Origin: Firmicutes bacterium UBA5496
GTDB taxonomy: Bacteria > Bacillota > Proteinivoracia > UBA4975
Length of the DNA stretch: 6,586 nt
Assembly (NCBI GenBank): GCA_002427015.1
Contig: DIPE01000029.1
Span: 1 to 6,586, forward strand
Direction of reading: 5' to 3'
Position numbers and translations under genes: made by a program. Below the pieces are notes generated by a model, which ran no database searches, was not told the origin of the DNA, and saw only the letters and a program-made list of their open reading frames with translations. Of this stretch, positions 1-5,339 are shown one piece after another. Position 1 is the stretch's first letter. Every line of letters begins with the position of its first letter.

Positions 1-759
1 CACAGCGTGGGAGACATCATTCGCCAGCGCATCAGTCGGGCAGAAAGGTGGGTTGAGGAGATCAACAAACTTATGGAGCAGCGGGATACCTCCAGCGGCC
101 TCACCTTCTCCCTGCGCTGGAAACCCCGGACGGCAGACCATGAAGAAGAATTAGATACTGCCGAACTGGTGGACCTGCTCCGCAAGGATCCCAACCTCCT
201 CAAGGAAGAGGACATGACCCTGATCTCCCGGCACTTCCGCTCCAAGATTGACCGGGCCAAGGTGGAATTGGCAGATAGAGAGTACGGGGAGACCTTCCAT
301 TCCATTGTGCGGGAACTCTTGGACTACCGCACCTGGTTTGACTTCAAACTCTTTTTCCGCAAAGGTCAGGAGAACAAAAGGGAACTGACCAATACCATGT
401 TCTTTACCTTCAGCGGCGGTGAAAAGGCCATGGCCATGTACATCCCCCTTTTCTCGGCGGTGTATTCCCGTTACCAGGAGGCCAGGCCTGACGCCCCCCA
501 TCTCATCTCCCTGGACGAGGCCTTCGCTGGGGTGGACGAGACCAATATCCGGGACATGTTCGACCTCATGGAGAAACTCGGCTTTAACTATATAATTAAC
601 TCCCAGTCCCTGTGGGGGGATTATGATACAGCCGGCCGCCTGTCCATCTGCGAACTGGTCCGGCCCAAAAACGTGCCCTGGGTAACGGTGATCCGCTACC
701 TCTGGGACGGCAAGACCCGGCGCCTGCTCAGCAACCAGGCTGCTGCAGCCAAGGAGTAG
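1..759 (+). CDS. jetC: Wadjet SMC-like ATPase JetC, C-terminal part (TIGR02680-type), 5' end outside window
   Basis: The frame is open from base 1, so this is the last ~252 residues of a protein that is normally well over 1000 residues long. The GTG at 7 is not a credible start. Visible elements, numbered from the window edge, are an initial helical/coiled-coil exit (about residues 5-40), the ABC signature motif SGGEK (138-142), and a Walker B with D-loop, LISLDEAFAGVDE (catalytic pair D172/E173). This order is that of the C-terminal ATPase head of an SMC/MukB-like protein. From family knowledge, JetC is the motor of Wadjet, forming a MukBEF-like complex with JetA (kleisin) and JetB (KITE) that extrudes DNA loops and presents small circular plasmids to the nuclease JetD. 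The following gene is a JetD homologue only four bases away, which supports the assignment. No frameshift or stop is visible. Type III is my best recollection for this family combination. Confidence 0.88.
   Translation, partial: HSVGDIIRQRISRAERWVEEINKLMEQRDTSSGLTFSLRWKPRTADHEEELDTAELVDLLRKDPNLLKEEDMTLISRHFRSKIDRAKVELADREYGETFHSIVRELLDYRTWFDFKLFFRKGQENKRELTNTMFFTFSGGEKAMAMYIPLFSAVYSRYQEARPDAPHLISLDEAFAGVDETNIRDMFDLMEKLGFNYIINSQSLWGDYDTAGRLSICELVRPKNVPWVTVIRYLWDGKTRRLLSNQAAAAKE
751..756 (+). promoter_or_regulatory. Ribosome binding site of jetD inside the jetC 3' end
   Basis: AAGGAG is formed by the last two sense codons of jetC (Lys-Glu) and lies seven bases before the jetD ATG at 764. The stop of jetC falls between site and start, an arrangement typical of translational coupling within one operon. 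Confidence 0.75.
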
Positions 760-763
760 TAAG

Positions 764-2086
764 ATGGACAGCAAACTGAGGGAAGCAGCCAATTACTTTT
801 CCCAGCCAGGGTTTCAGCGCTTGCTGCCCCGCATGGCCCAGCGCTACCGCGGGCTGGGCAGGATTGGCGGCACTGTAACAATTAGCAATCTTACCACCCA
901 GGAACAGCAATCTATTGGTGGGGTTCTGGGCAAGGACCTCACCGGCAAAAAATCCGTAACCCTTGGTCTGGCCCAGTTTCAAGAGGCCTTAGGTCAGACT
1001 AAGTTTGCGGGGGTAGATTTAATTGACCTGTTAACTGCCGCCCTGAAACAGGATCTAATTCCCAAGAGTGAGGAGCGCCGGGCCAGGCAGGAGATGAGGA
1101 TGAGGTACTTTCAGTCCCTTAGGAAAGGGCATCCTCATGTTCTCTGCCAGGACTGGCTAGGGCATATTGAGGATAGCGGACCAGGCGCCCGGGTCATCCA
1201 AATGGCCTACAGCGCCGACCCCAAGCAACTGAAGTCTGACCTGGACCAGGTCCTCACGGCCCTTACTCAGCTGCCGTCAGCTGATAATACCTACTGCCGC
1301 CTGCCCATGTGGGCGGCGAAGATAACCGGTAATCCCCACGGTTTTGACCCGGACACACCCCGGGGCAAGTACTTGCTGGCGGCCCTCCAATTCATCCGTA
1401 CCCAAACTGAGCATACTGAAATTCAAGGCAAACTCACGGGAGAACAGGTATGGGAGCTGCTGGATCACTTCGGCATCGTCCGGGACGACCTCCTGAACTT
1501 CGTCACCTGCGCCAGTTTGCTAGCAAGTAAGCATCAGCAAATTATTCCCCTCTGGCACGAGGCATATAAGGCCAATAGTGTCCTCAATCTTCCCGTCCGG
1601 GAACTGGCAAAAGCGGACCAAGTTCTCCTTCCTGACAATCACACTGTTGTCTTCGTGTTGGAGAATTCTGGAGTGTTTTCCGACCTGGCCGATACCTTCG
1701 AAGGTAATTTGCCGCCCATGGTCTGCACCCACGGCCAGTTCCGCCTGGCCACATATCTGCTCCTGGACAGACTCATTGTTGCCGGGGCCGAAATCTGGTA
1801 CTCTGGGGACTTCGATCCCGAAGGTCTCTTGATGGCCCAGCGCCTGATTTCACGTTACCCTGACAGGGTTAAACCTTGGCGTTATTCACCTGGTGATTAC
1901 CAGACCTGCATTTCTAATGTGAGCATCCCATCCCGCCGCCTTAAGCAGCTGGACAGAATCCATTGCCAGGAGCTAAGGAAAACAGCTGCTGAGATAAAGG
2001 AAACAGCCAGGGCAGGCTACCAAGAAAACCTGGTTACCCTCCTGGCTGAGGATATCCGGAAGCAAGCCAAAAATATGCTGATATGA
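764..2086 (+). CDS. jetD: Wadjet nuclease subunit JetD (TIGR02679; DUF3323 + DUF2399/TOPRIM)
   Basis: 440 residues, complete, starting at an ATG with a good ribosome binding site. The N-terminal and middle part (roughly 30-230) fits the DUF3323-like arm region. The C-terminal part (about 270-420) fits DUF2399, a TOPRIM fold related to topoisomerase VI subunit A. The TOPRIM signature is visible: an acidic residue after a hydrophobic strand in VVFVLENSG (E300), then the DxD motif in YSGDFDPEG (D349, D351, followed by E353), so the metal-binding nuclease site looks intact. In Wadjet, JetD cuts closed circular DNA captured by the JetABC motor. It follows jetC with a 4-bp gap and is the last gene of the operon, since a 174-bp gap with a hairpin/T-run follows. 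Length is somewhat above what I recall for the family. It could be described only as a DUF2399 protein, but with the JetC neighbour the defence role is well supported. Confidence 0.88.
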   Translation: MDSKLREAANYFSQPGFQRLLPRMAQRYRGLGRIGGTVTISNLTTQEQQSIGGVLGKDLTGKKSVTLGLAQFQEALGQTKFAGVDLIDLLTAALKQDLIPKSEERRARQEMRMRYFQSLRKGHPHVLCQDWLGHIEDSGPGARVIQMAYSADPKQLKSDLDQVLTALTQLPSADNTYCRLPMWAAKITGNPHGFDPDTPRGKYLLAALQFIRTQTEHTEIQGKLTGEQVWELLDHFGIVRDDLLNFVTCASLLASKHQQIIPLWHEAYKANSVLNLPVRELAKADQVLLPDNHTVVFVLENSGVFSDLADTFEGNLPPMVCTHGQFRLATYLLLDRLIVAGAEIWYSGDFDPEGLLMAQRLISRYPDRVKPWRYSPGDYQTCISNVSIPSRRLKQLDRIHCQELRKTAAEIKETARAGYQENLVTLLAEDIRKQAKNMLI

Positions 2087-2106
2087 AAGCTTAACTCATG
2101 AAAAGA

Positions 2107-2169
2107 CTGGCCCCAACCCCCTATGGCCAGACGGGGGTACTAGTGATTACAACAGGCGCTGGCTTTTTT
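2107..2169 (+). terminator. Structured intergenic RNA: terminator after jetD, possibly a regulatory leader of the next gene
   Basis: Three overlapping pairings are visible. CTGGCC (2107-2112) pairs perfectly with GGCCAG (2125-2130). The C-run 2117-2121, in the loop of that stem, pairs with the G-run 2133-2137, and together these give an H-type pseudoknot. Alternatively GCCAG (2126-2130) pairs with CTGGC (2159-2163), extended by CG/CG at 2132-2133/2157-2158 with one bulged A, and this stem is followed directly by six T (2164-2169), as in an intrinsic terminator. The first and last pairings exclude each other. The simplest reading is the transcription end of the jet operon. The exclusive pairings also fit an attenuator for the downstream PLP enzyme. 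I do not recognise a known riboswitch class or a T-box. Confidence 0.5.
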
Positions 2170-2246
2170 ATGGGCGTCAATCTGCCTGGACAGCGGCTGT
2201 TAAAGGGAAAACCGGGTCGATAATTAAAGCGGCGTAGTTGGTGAAA

Positions 2247-2253
2247 AAGGAGG
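2247..2253 (+). promoter_or_regulatory. Strong ribosome binding site for the PLP-dependent enzyme
   Basis: A consensus AAGGAGG lies seven bases before the ATG at 2261 and settles the start of this gene. Confidence 0.8.
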
Positions 2254-2260
2254 TATTGAT

Positions 2261-3262
2261 ATGCCAATTGAGTTTAAACCCTTAAAAATCGCCCATCTGC
2301 CTACTCCCCTGGAGGAGGCAGACCGGTTGGCAGATGCTTTGGGCGGTACAAAGATATTTATCAAGCGGGACGACGCCACCGGCCTGGCGGGAGGCGGCAA
2401 TAAAGCCCGCAAATTGGAGTATCTGGCGGCGGAGGCTCTGGCCCGGGGAGCTAATTGCCTCGTTACTGTGGGCGGCCCCCAGTCTAACCATGCCCGTATG
2501 ACCGCCGCTGTGGCCGCCTGCCTGGGCCTTAAGTGCCGCCTGTATTTGCAAGGCCAGCGCCCCCAGGGATTAAGGGGCAACCTGCTTTTGGACCGCTTGC
2601 TGGGGGCTGAACTGATTTTCTGCGGCCCATGCAATTACAAGGAAATCTACAAGCAAATTGAACAAGATGGGGCAGAACTGTTGCAGCAGGGCATTAAGAT
2701 TTATTTAATCCCCTTGGGTGGCTCAAATCCCCTGGGTTCTTTGGGCTATGTCCGGGCTATGACCGAGGAACTGGTCCCTCAGTGTAAGCAACGGGGCATT
2801 AAACCCCAGGCAATTATCACTGCTGCCGGTTCCGGCGGCACTATGGCGGGAATTATGCTTGGTCTGGCTATCGCTGGCTGGGATGTGCCGGTCTGGGGCT
2901 ACAGTGTCAGTGCCCCGGCTGAGCATGTGCAGAAAGAAGTTGCCGCCATCTTCAACGGGGCCAGCGAGCTCTTGGGGGAATCATATCGTATTAGCCCTGG
3001 CCAGGTGCAGATTGATGTCAGCCAGATTGGCCAGGGATACGGCATCGCCACCCCCGGCGCCCTGGAAGCCTTGCAGCTCTTTGCCCGCAATCAGGGATTG
3101 TTGCTGGACTCGGTTTATACCGCCAAAGCTGCTGCAGGCATGATTGCTGCCATCCGCAGGGGCCAATGGCAGGAAGGACCTGTCATCTTTATTCATACCG
3201 GCGGCTGGCCGGCGCTCTTCGCCAAGGATGATGTTGAATCCTGGCTGCTTAAGGAAGAATAA
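2261..3262 (+). CDS. dcyD: D-cysteine desulfhydrase / ACC deaminase family PLP enzyme
   Basis: 333 residues, full length for the family. It is a fold-type II PLP enzyme. GGGNK contains the Schiff-base lysine (K48), QSNHAR (74-79) is the substrate/carboxylate-binding loop, and a glycine-rich SGGT phosphate-binding motif follows in the middle of the protein. Two positions separate ACC deaminases (Glu295, Leu322 in the Pseudomonas enzyme) from D-cysteine desulfhydrases (Thr and Thr). Here they are T287 in SVYTAK and T313 in IHTGG, so D-cysteine desulfhydrase activity (D-cysteine to pyruvate, H2S and ammonia, cytosolic) is favoured. Another D-amino-acid beta-elimination, or action on L-cysteine or beta-chloroalanine, is possible. 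The gene stands alone, with the jet terminator region before it and a clear terminator 84 bp after it. Function by family is secure; the exact substrate is inferred from two residues aligned from memory. Confidence 0.85.
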   Translation: MPIEFKPLKIAHLPTPLEEADRLADALGGTKIFIKRDDATGLAGGGNKARKLEYLAAEALARGANCLVTVGGPQSNHARMTAAVAACLGLKCRLYLQGQRPQGLRGNLLLDRLLGAELIFCGPCNYKEIYKQIEQDGAELLQQGIKIYLIPLGGSNPLGSLGYVRAMTEELVPQCKQRGIKPQAIITAAGSGGTMAGIMLGLAIAGWDVPVWGYSVSAPAEHVQKEVAAIFNGASELLGESYRISPGQVQIDVSQIGQGYGIATPGALEALQLFARNQGLLLDSVYTAKAAAGMIAAIRRGQWQEGPVIFIHTGGWPALFAKDDVESWLLKEE

Positions 3263-3345
3263 TCTGGGGTAACCGAAAAGTCTTTTCTTTACGAACATAA
3301 AAGTTTGTGGTCTATTACACCGTATGATGAATCCATAAATTCACG

Positions 3346-3370
3346 GCGGGCTAGGTTAGCCCGCATTTTT
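3346..3370 (+). terminator. Rho-independent terminator of the D-cysteine desulfhydrase gene
   Basis: GCGGGCTA (3346-3353) and TAGCCCGC (3357-3364) form a perfect 8-bp GC-rich stem with a 3-nt loop, followed by A and five T (3366-3370). It lies 83 bp after the stop codon of the PLP enzyme gene. No other plus-strand gene ends nearby. Confidence 0.82.
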
Positions 3371-3419
3371 CATAATTTGCATGACGCAGATGGCGCAGCA
3401 ATGCCTGCTTAAGGGTAAG

Positions 3420-3530
3420 CTAACAAGAATGGTCTGTAGTAGTGTGCATTCTAACGAGATAAGCATAATATTCATCGCCCTGGGGAAGTTCCCAAACACC
3501 TGCTTTTACAGTGGGCAGCTGAACATCCCT
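3420..3530 (-). pseudogene. DUF885 gene fragment, internal part, inverted
   Basis: Read on the minus strand, this stretch encodes an internal DUF885 segment. Starting near base 3530 it gives QLPTVKAGVWELPQGDEYY, followed by AYLVRMHTTTD, and stops at a TAG (3420-3422). From family knowledge, the block 'GvW-LPdG-xYYayLlR-hTTTd' sits in the middle of DUF885 proteins, about 100 residues before the segment that opens the plus-strand fragment at 3534. The two fragments therefore belong to one gene or two close paralogues, but they are in opposite orientation and touch each other. There is no start codon with a ribosome binding site and no continuation of the family after HTTTD, so it is a remnant. 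The segment is too short to appear as an ordinary open reading frame. The exact left border (3420-3435) and right border (about 3520-3536) are uncertain. Confidence 0.72.
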
Positions 3531-3533
3531 TAG

Positions 3534-4220
3534 ATGCCGGAATTCTTCAGCACGTTGCCCCAAGCCGCTGTAGCGGTTGAACCCGTCCCTGCCTTTAGAG
3601 AGGATACCTTTGCAAATGCCTATAGGAGGCCAACTGGCAACCAGCCTGGAATCTTTTTAGTCAATCTATCTTACTCCCACCCCAAAAGTGAAATAGATGC
3701 ATTGGCATTTCACGAAACCATGCCTGGTCATCATTTGCGGGCTGCTTTGCAAAGAGAAGCAAAACTACCGTCATTCAGATCCCTGGTCAGATCAAAGGCG
3801 TATACTGAAGGTTGGGCTCTCTATGCGGAAAAGCTAATGTATGAAAACGGCTGCTACAGCAGTCCCTTAAGCGAGCTGGGATATCTGCCAGTCAGAGTTG
3901 TTTCGGGCGCCCGGCTGGTTATGGATACAGGCATACACTTCAAGAAATGGACCCGGGATGAAGCTATAGAATACCTTTGGAAGACAACCGGCTTGAAGCA
4001 AGATTACGAAATAGATCGCTATATAGTCTGGCCGGGGCAAGCACTGGCCTATAAAATAGGTGAGCTGAAGATTCTGGAGCTGCGAGAAATGGCGTCCACC
4101 GGCACTGTGCTCCTGGATATACTGGAGCAAGAAGTTATCAGGTACATAGAGGACAAAAAGAATATCTCCTTATTAATAGACAGCACCCAGGGCAAGAAGG
4201 TATACCTCCCCATCGATTAG
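3534..4220 (+). pseudogene. DUF885 family metallo-hydrolase, C-terminal fragment
   Basis: 228 codons against roughly 550-600 for an intact DUF885 protein. Homology starts abruptly at the ATG with PEFFSTLPQA, normally an internal segment, and the codon just before it is TAG (3531-3533). No ribosome binding site precedes it. The metal-site region is present: HETMPGHH (H60, E61, H66, H67) and, about 30 residues on, EGWALYAE (E92), the usual third-ligand region. The rest follows the family to about YIEDKKN (residues ~203-209). The last ~18 residues do not look native. The final ones are read antisense through the broken nuclease gene on the other strand. DUF885 proteins are generally secreted or cell-envelope peptidase-like hydrolases of poorly defined substrate. 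Without the N-terminal half (signal peptide, substrate-binding region) this piece is very unlikely to act as an enzyme. The reading frame is intact over 687 bp, so the damage may be recent. Confidence 0.8.
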
Positions 4221-4445
4221 TTCATATCTCTCTTCGCTATTCCGGGTCATCTCCTGGAATTCCTGATAGGTCACGGACCCAGGTGCAGGGTACGCCTGAA
4301 CTCCTTCCTTGGCTGTGTCAGCCTGATTAAGGCCGATTAGTTTAGCAATAGGAATGCCATTTCGGGTCACTGTAATGTCTTCTCGGGCAGCCAGGACGAG
4401 ATACTTGCCGAAGTTATTCTGGAGTTCGGTGGAATTTACTATCAT
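4173..4445 (-). CDS. Phd/YefM-type antitoxin domain fused to a truncated Uma2-family nuclease
   Basis: 90 residues, starting at ATG (4443-4445) with AAGGGGAG just upstream on the minus strand. Residues 1-37 are a typical Phd/YefM DNA-binding antitoxin domain: MIVNSTELQNNFGKYL, then ITVTRNGIPIAKL. After a linker (38-57), residues 58-85 match the opening of Uma2-family (DUF820) PD-(D/E)XK-like endonucleases: TYQEFQEMTRNSEERYELID, then GEVYLLA. Residues 86-90 (LGAVY) are not family-like and are read from the sequence joined at about 4190, so the nuclease body of ~150-180 residues, with its active site, is lost. I recall intact Phd-Uma2 fusions from Clostridia. The product would be at most a DNA-binding antitoxin with a non-functional tail, possibly still able to repress its own promoter. 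It overlaps the plus-strand DUF885 fragment tail-to-tail by 48 bp. Confidence 0.72.
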   Translation of the reverse strand: MIVNSTELQNNFGKYLVLAAREDITVTRNGIPIAKLIGLNQADTAKEGVQAYPAPGSVTYQEFQEMTRNSEERYELIDGEVYLLALGAVY

Positions 4446-4469
4446 TGTGGGACTCCCCTTAGCTAATAT

Positions 4470-4494
4470 GGATAATCTGCCTAAGAGGATTACC
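4470..4494 (-). promoter_or_regulatory. Imperfect inverted repeat upstream of the antitoxin gene, possible operator
   Basis: GGATAATC (4470-4477) and GATTACC (4488-4494) are inverted copies with one bulged base, separated by 10 bp. They lie 25-49 bp upstream of the antitoxin start. Phd/YefM proteins commonly repress their own promoter by binding short palindromes. I see no convincing -35/-10 pair to anchor this, so it is only a candidate. Confidence 0.3.
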
Positions 4495-4537
4495 AGGAAT
4501 AGGCGTTTTCTCTAAGCGAATAGGGGTCGATTAATTT

Positions 4538-4660
4538 ATGAACCTCTGCCTGTTTAAAGGATTTTTAAGAGCGGAAAGCGAAATTAAGGACTTGGACCTG
4601 GGATGGAATACGGACTATGAAAAAATGGAGTCAGAAAATGAAGATACCGATTATATTTGA
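4538..4660 (+). other. Small open frame (40 codons) overlapping the pseudouridine synthase start
   Basis: ATG at 4538 opens a frame ending with TGA at 4658-4660. The product would be acidic in its second half (LDLGWNTDYEKMESENEDTD). AGGGG lies at about 4522-4526, some 11 bases before the ATG, which is rather far. It overlaps the first 23 bases of the following gene in another frame. I recognise no family. It may be a leader peptide, a small protein or chance. Confidence 0.2.
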
Positions 4661-5312
4661 AGATAATCACCTGCTTGTGGTAAACAAACCTCCCAATATC
4701 TTATCCCAGGCAGACAAGACCGGGGATGAAGACCTGCTGACCTTGCTCAAGCAGGATTTAAAGCTCAGGTATAATAAGCCCGGCAATGTCTACTTGGGTT
4801 TAGTGCACCGTCTAGACAGGCCTGTTGGCGGTGTAATGATTTTCGCCAAAACCTCTAAGGCCGCTTCCCGCCTGTCAAATCAGATTCGAGAACGAGAATT
4901 CAAAAAAACATACCTCGCCGTTATCCATGGCAAGACTGAGCAGTCAGGTAGATTAAGACACTATTTAGTTAAAAACCCGGATACCAATATGGTTGCTGCA
5001 GTTGGCAAGGGCACAATAAACGCAAAGGAAGCAGTCTTGGACTTTCTGCTATTAGAAAGCAGCAAGGGCTTAAGCTTGCTCAAGATTAACCTCTTAACCG
5101 GGCGGTCTCATCAGATTCGGGTCCAGCTTGCCGCTATCGGCCATCCTTTGTTTGGGGATTTAAGGTATGGTGCAAAAGTAAACAAGCCCGGCCAGCAAAT
5201 CGCCCTGTTTTGCCAGCAAATATCCTGTTTGCATCCCACTCTCAATGAGCTTATGACTTTCAGCCAATTGCCCGAAGACGCATATCCATGGAATCTATTT
5301 ACTGCATATTAA
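4638..5312 (+). CDS. RluA-family RNA pseudouridine synthase
   Basis: 224 residues from the chosen ATG. The start at 4638 (MKIPIIFEDN) is preferred because GGAG lies seven bases upstream (4627-4630) and because family members without an S4 domain begin just before the 'EDnhLlvvnKP' strand. An ATG at 4617 would add seven residues with a poorer site. Motif I is HLLVVNKPPN (11-20), motif II is HRLDRPVGG with the catalytic aspartate D60, and motif III is TGRSHQIR (154-161) followed by GHPLFGDLRYG. These are all the hallmarks of the RluA/RluC/RluD family, which isomerises uridine in rRNA or tRNA. There is no N-terminal S4 RNA-binding domain, so it is a short form. The target RNA cannot be told from sequence. 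It is followed 27 bp later by the acetyltransferase gene with no terminator between, suggesting a two-gene unit. Confidence 0.9.
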   Translation: MKIPIIFEDNHLLVVNKPPNILSQADKTGDEDLLTLLKQDLKLRYNKPGNVYLGLVHRLDRPVGGVMIFAKTSKAASRLSNQIREREFKKTYLAVIHGKTEQSGRLRHYLVKNPDTNMVAAVGKGTINAKEAVLDFLLLESSKGLSLLKINLLTGRSHQIRVQLAAIGHPLFGDLRYGAKVNKPGQQIALFCQQISCLHPTLNELMTFSQLPEDAYPWNLFTAY

Positions 5313-5325
5313 CTTGGAGCAATAA

Positions 5326-5333
5326 AAGGAGGT
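5326..5333 (+). promoter_or_regulatory. Consensus ribosome binding site supporting a TTG start
   Basis: AAGGAGGT lies six bases before TTG at 5340. No ATG or GTG in frame is closer, so this site decides in favour of the rare TTG initiation codon. Confidence 0.75.
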
Positions 5334-5339
5334 ATTTAA

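Noticed and set aside
151..792. A 213-codon minus-strand frame across the JetC end
   Set aside because: It lies antisense to strongly recognisable ATPase motifs and has no recognisable domain.
2107..2169. T-box or a known amino-acid riboswitch upstream of the PLP enzyme
   Set aside because: No T-box sequence (AGGGTGGNACCGCG-type) and no core of a riboswitch class I know is present; only generic stems can be supported.
1..3262. The PLP enzyme as a fifth component of the defence operon
   Set aside because: A 174-bp gap with a terminator-like structure separates it from jetD, it has its own strong ribosome binding site, and its residues indicate ordinary D-cysteine metabolism.
3274..3286. Perfect palindrome GAAAAGTCTTTTC shortly after the desulfhydrase stop
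   Set aside because: It has a one-base centre and AT-rich arms, so it cannot form a useful hairpin. The real terminator is the GC-rich stem at 3346-3370.
3534..4220. A complete small metalloprotease with an HExxH-like motif
   Set aside because: The frame starts in the middle of the DUF885 family domain, lacks a ribosome binding site, is preceded directly by a stop codon, and is less than half the family length.
3400..4450. Insertion sequence or integrated element causing the rearranged region
   Set aside because: I found no transposase or integrase fragment, terminal inverted repeats or target-site duplications at the junctions near 3420, 3530 or 4190.
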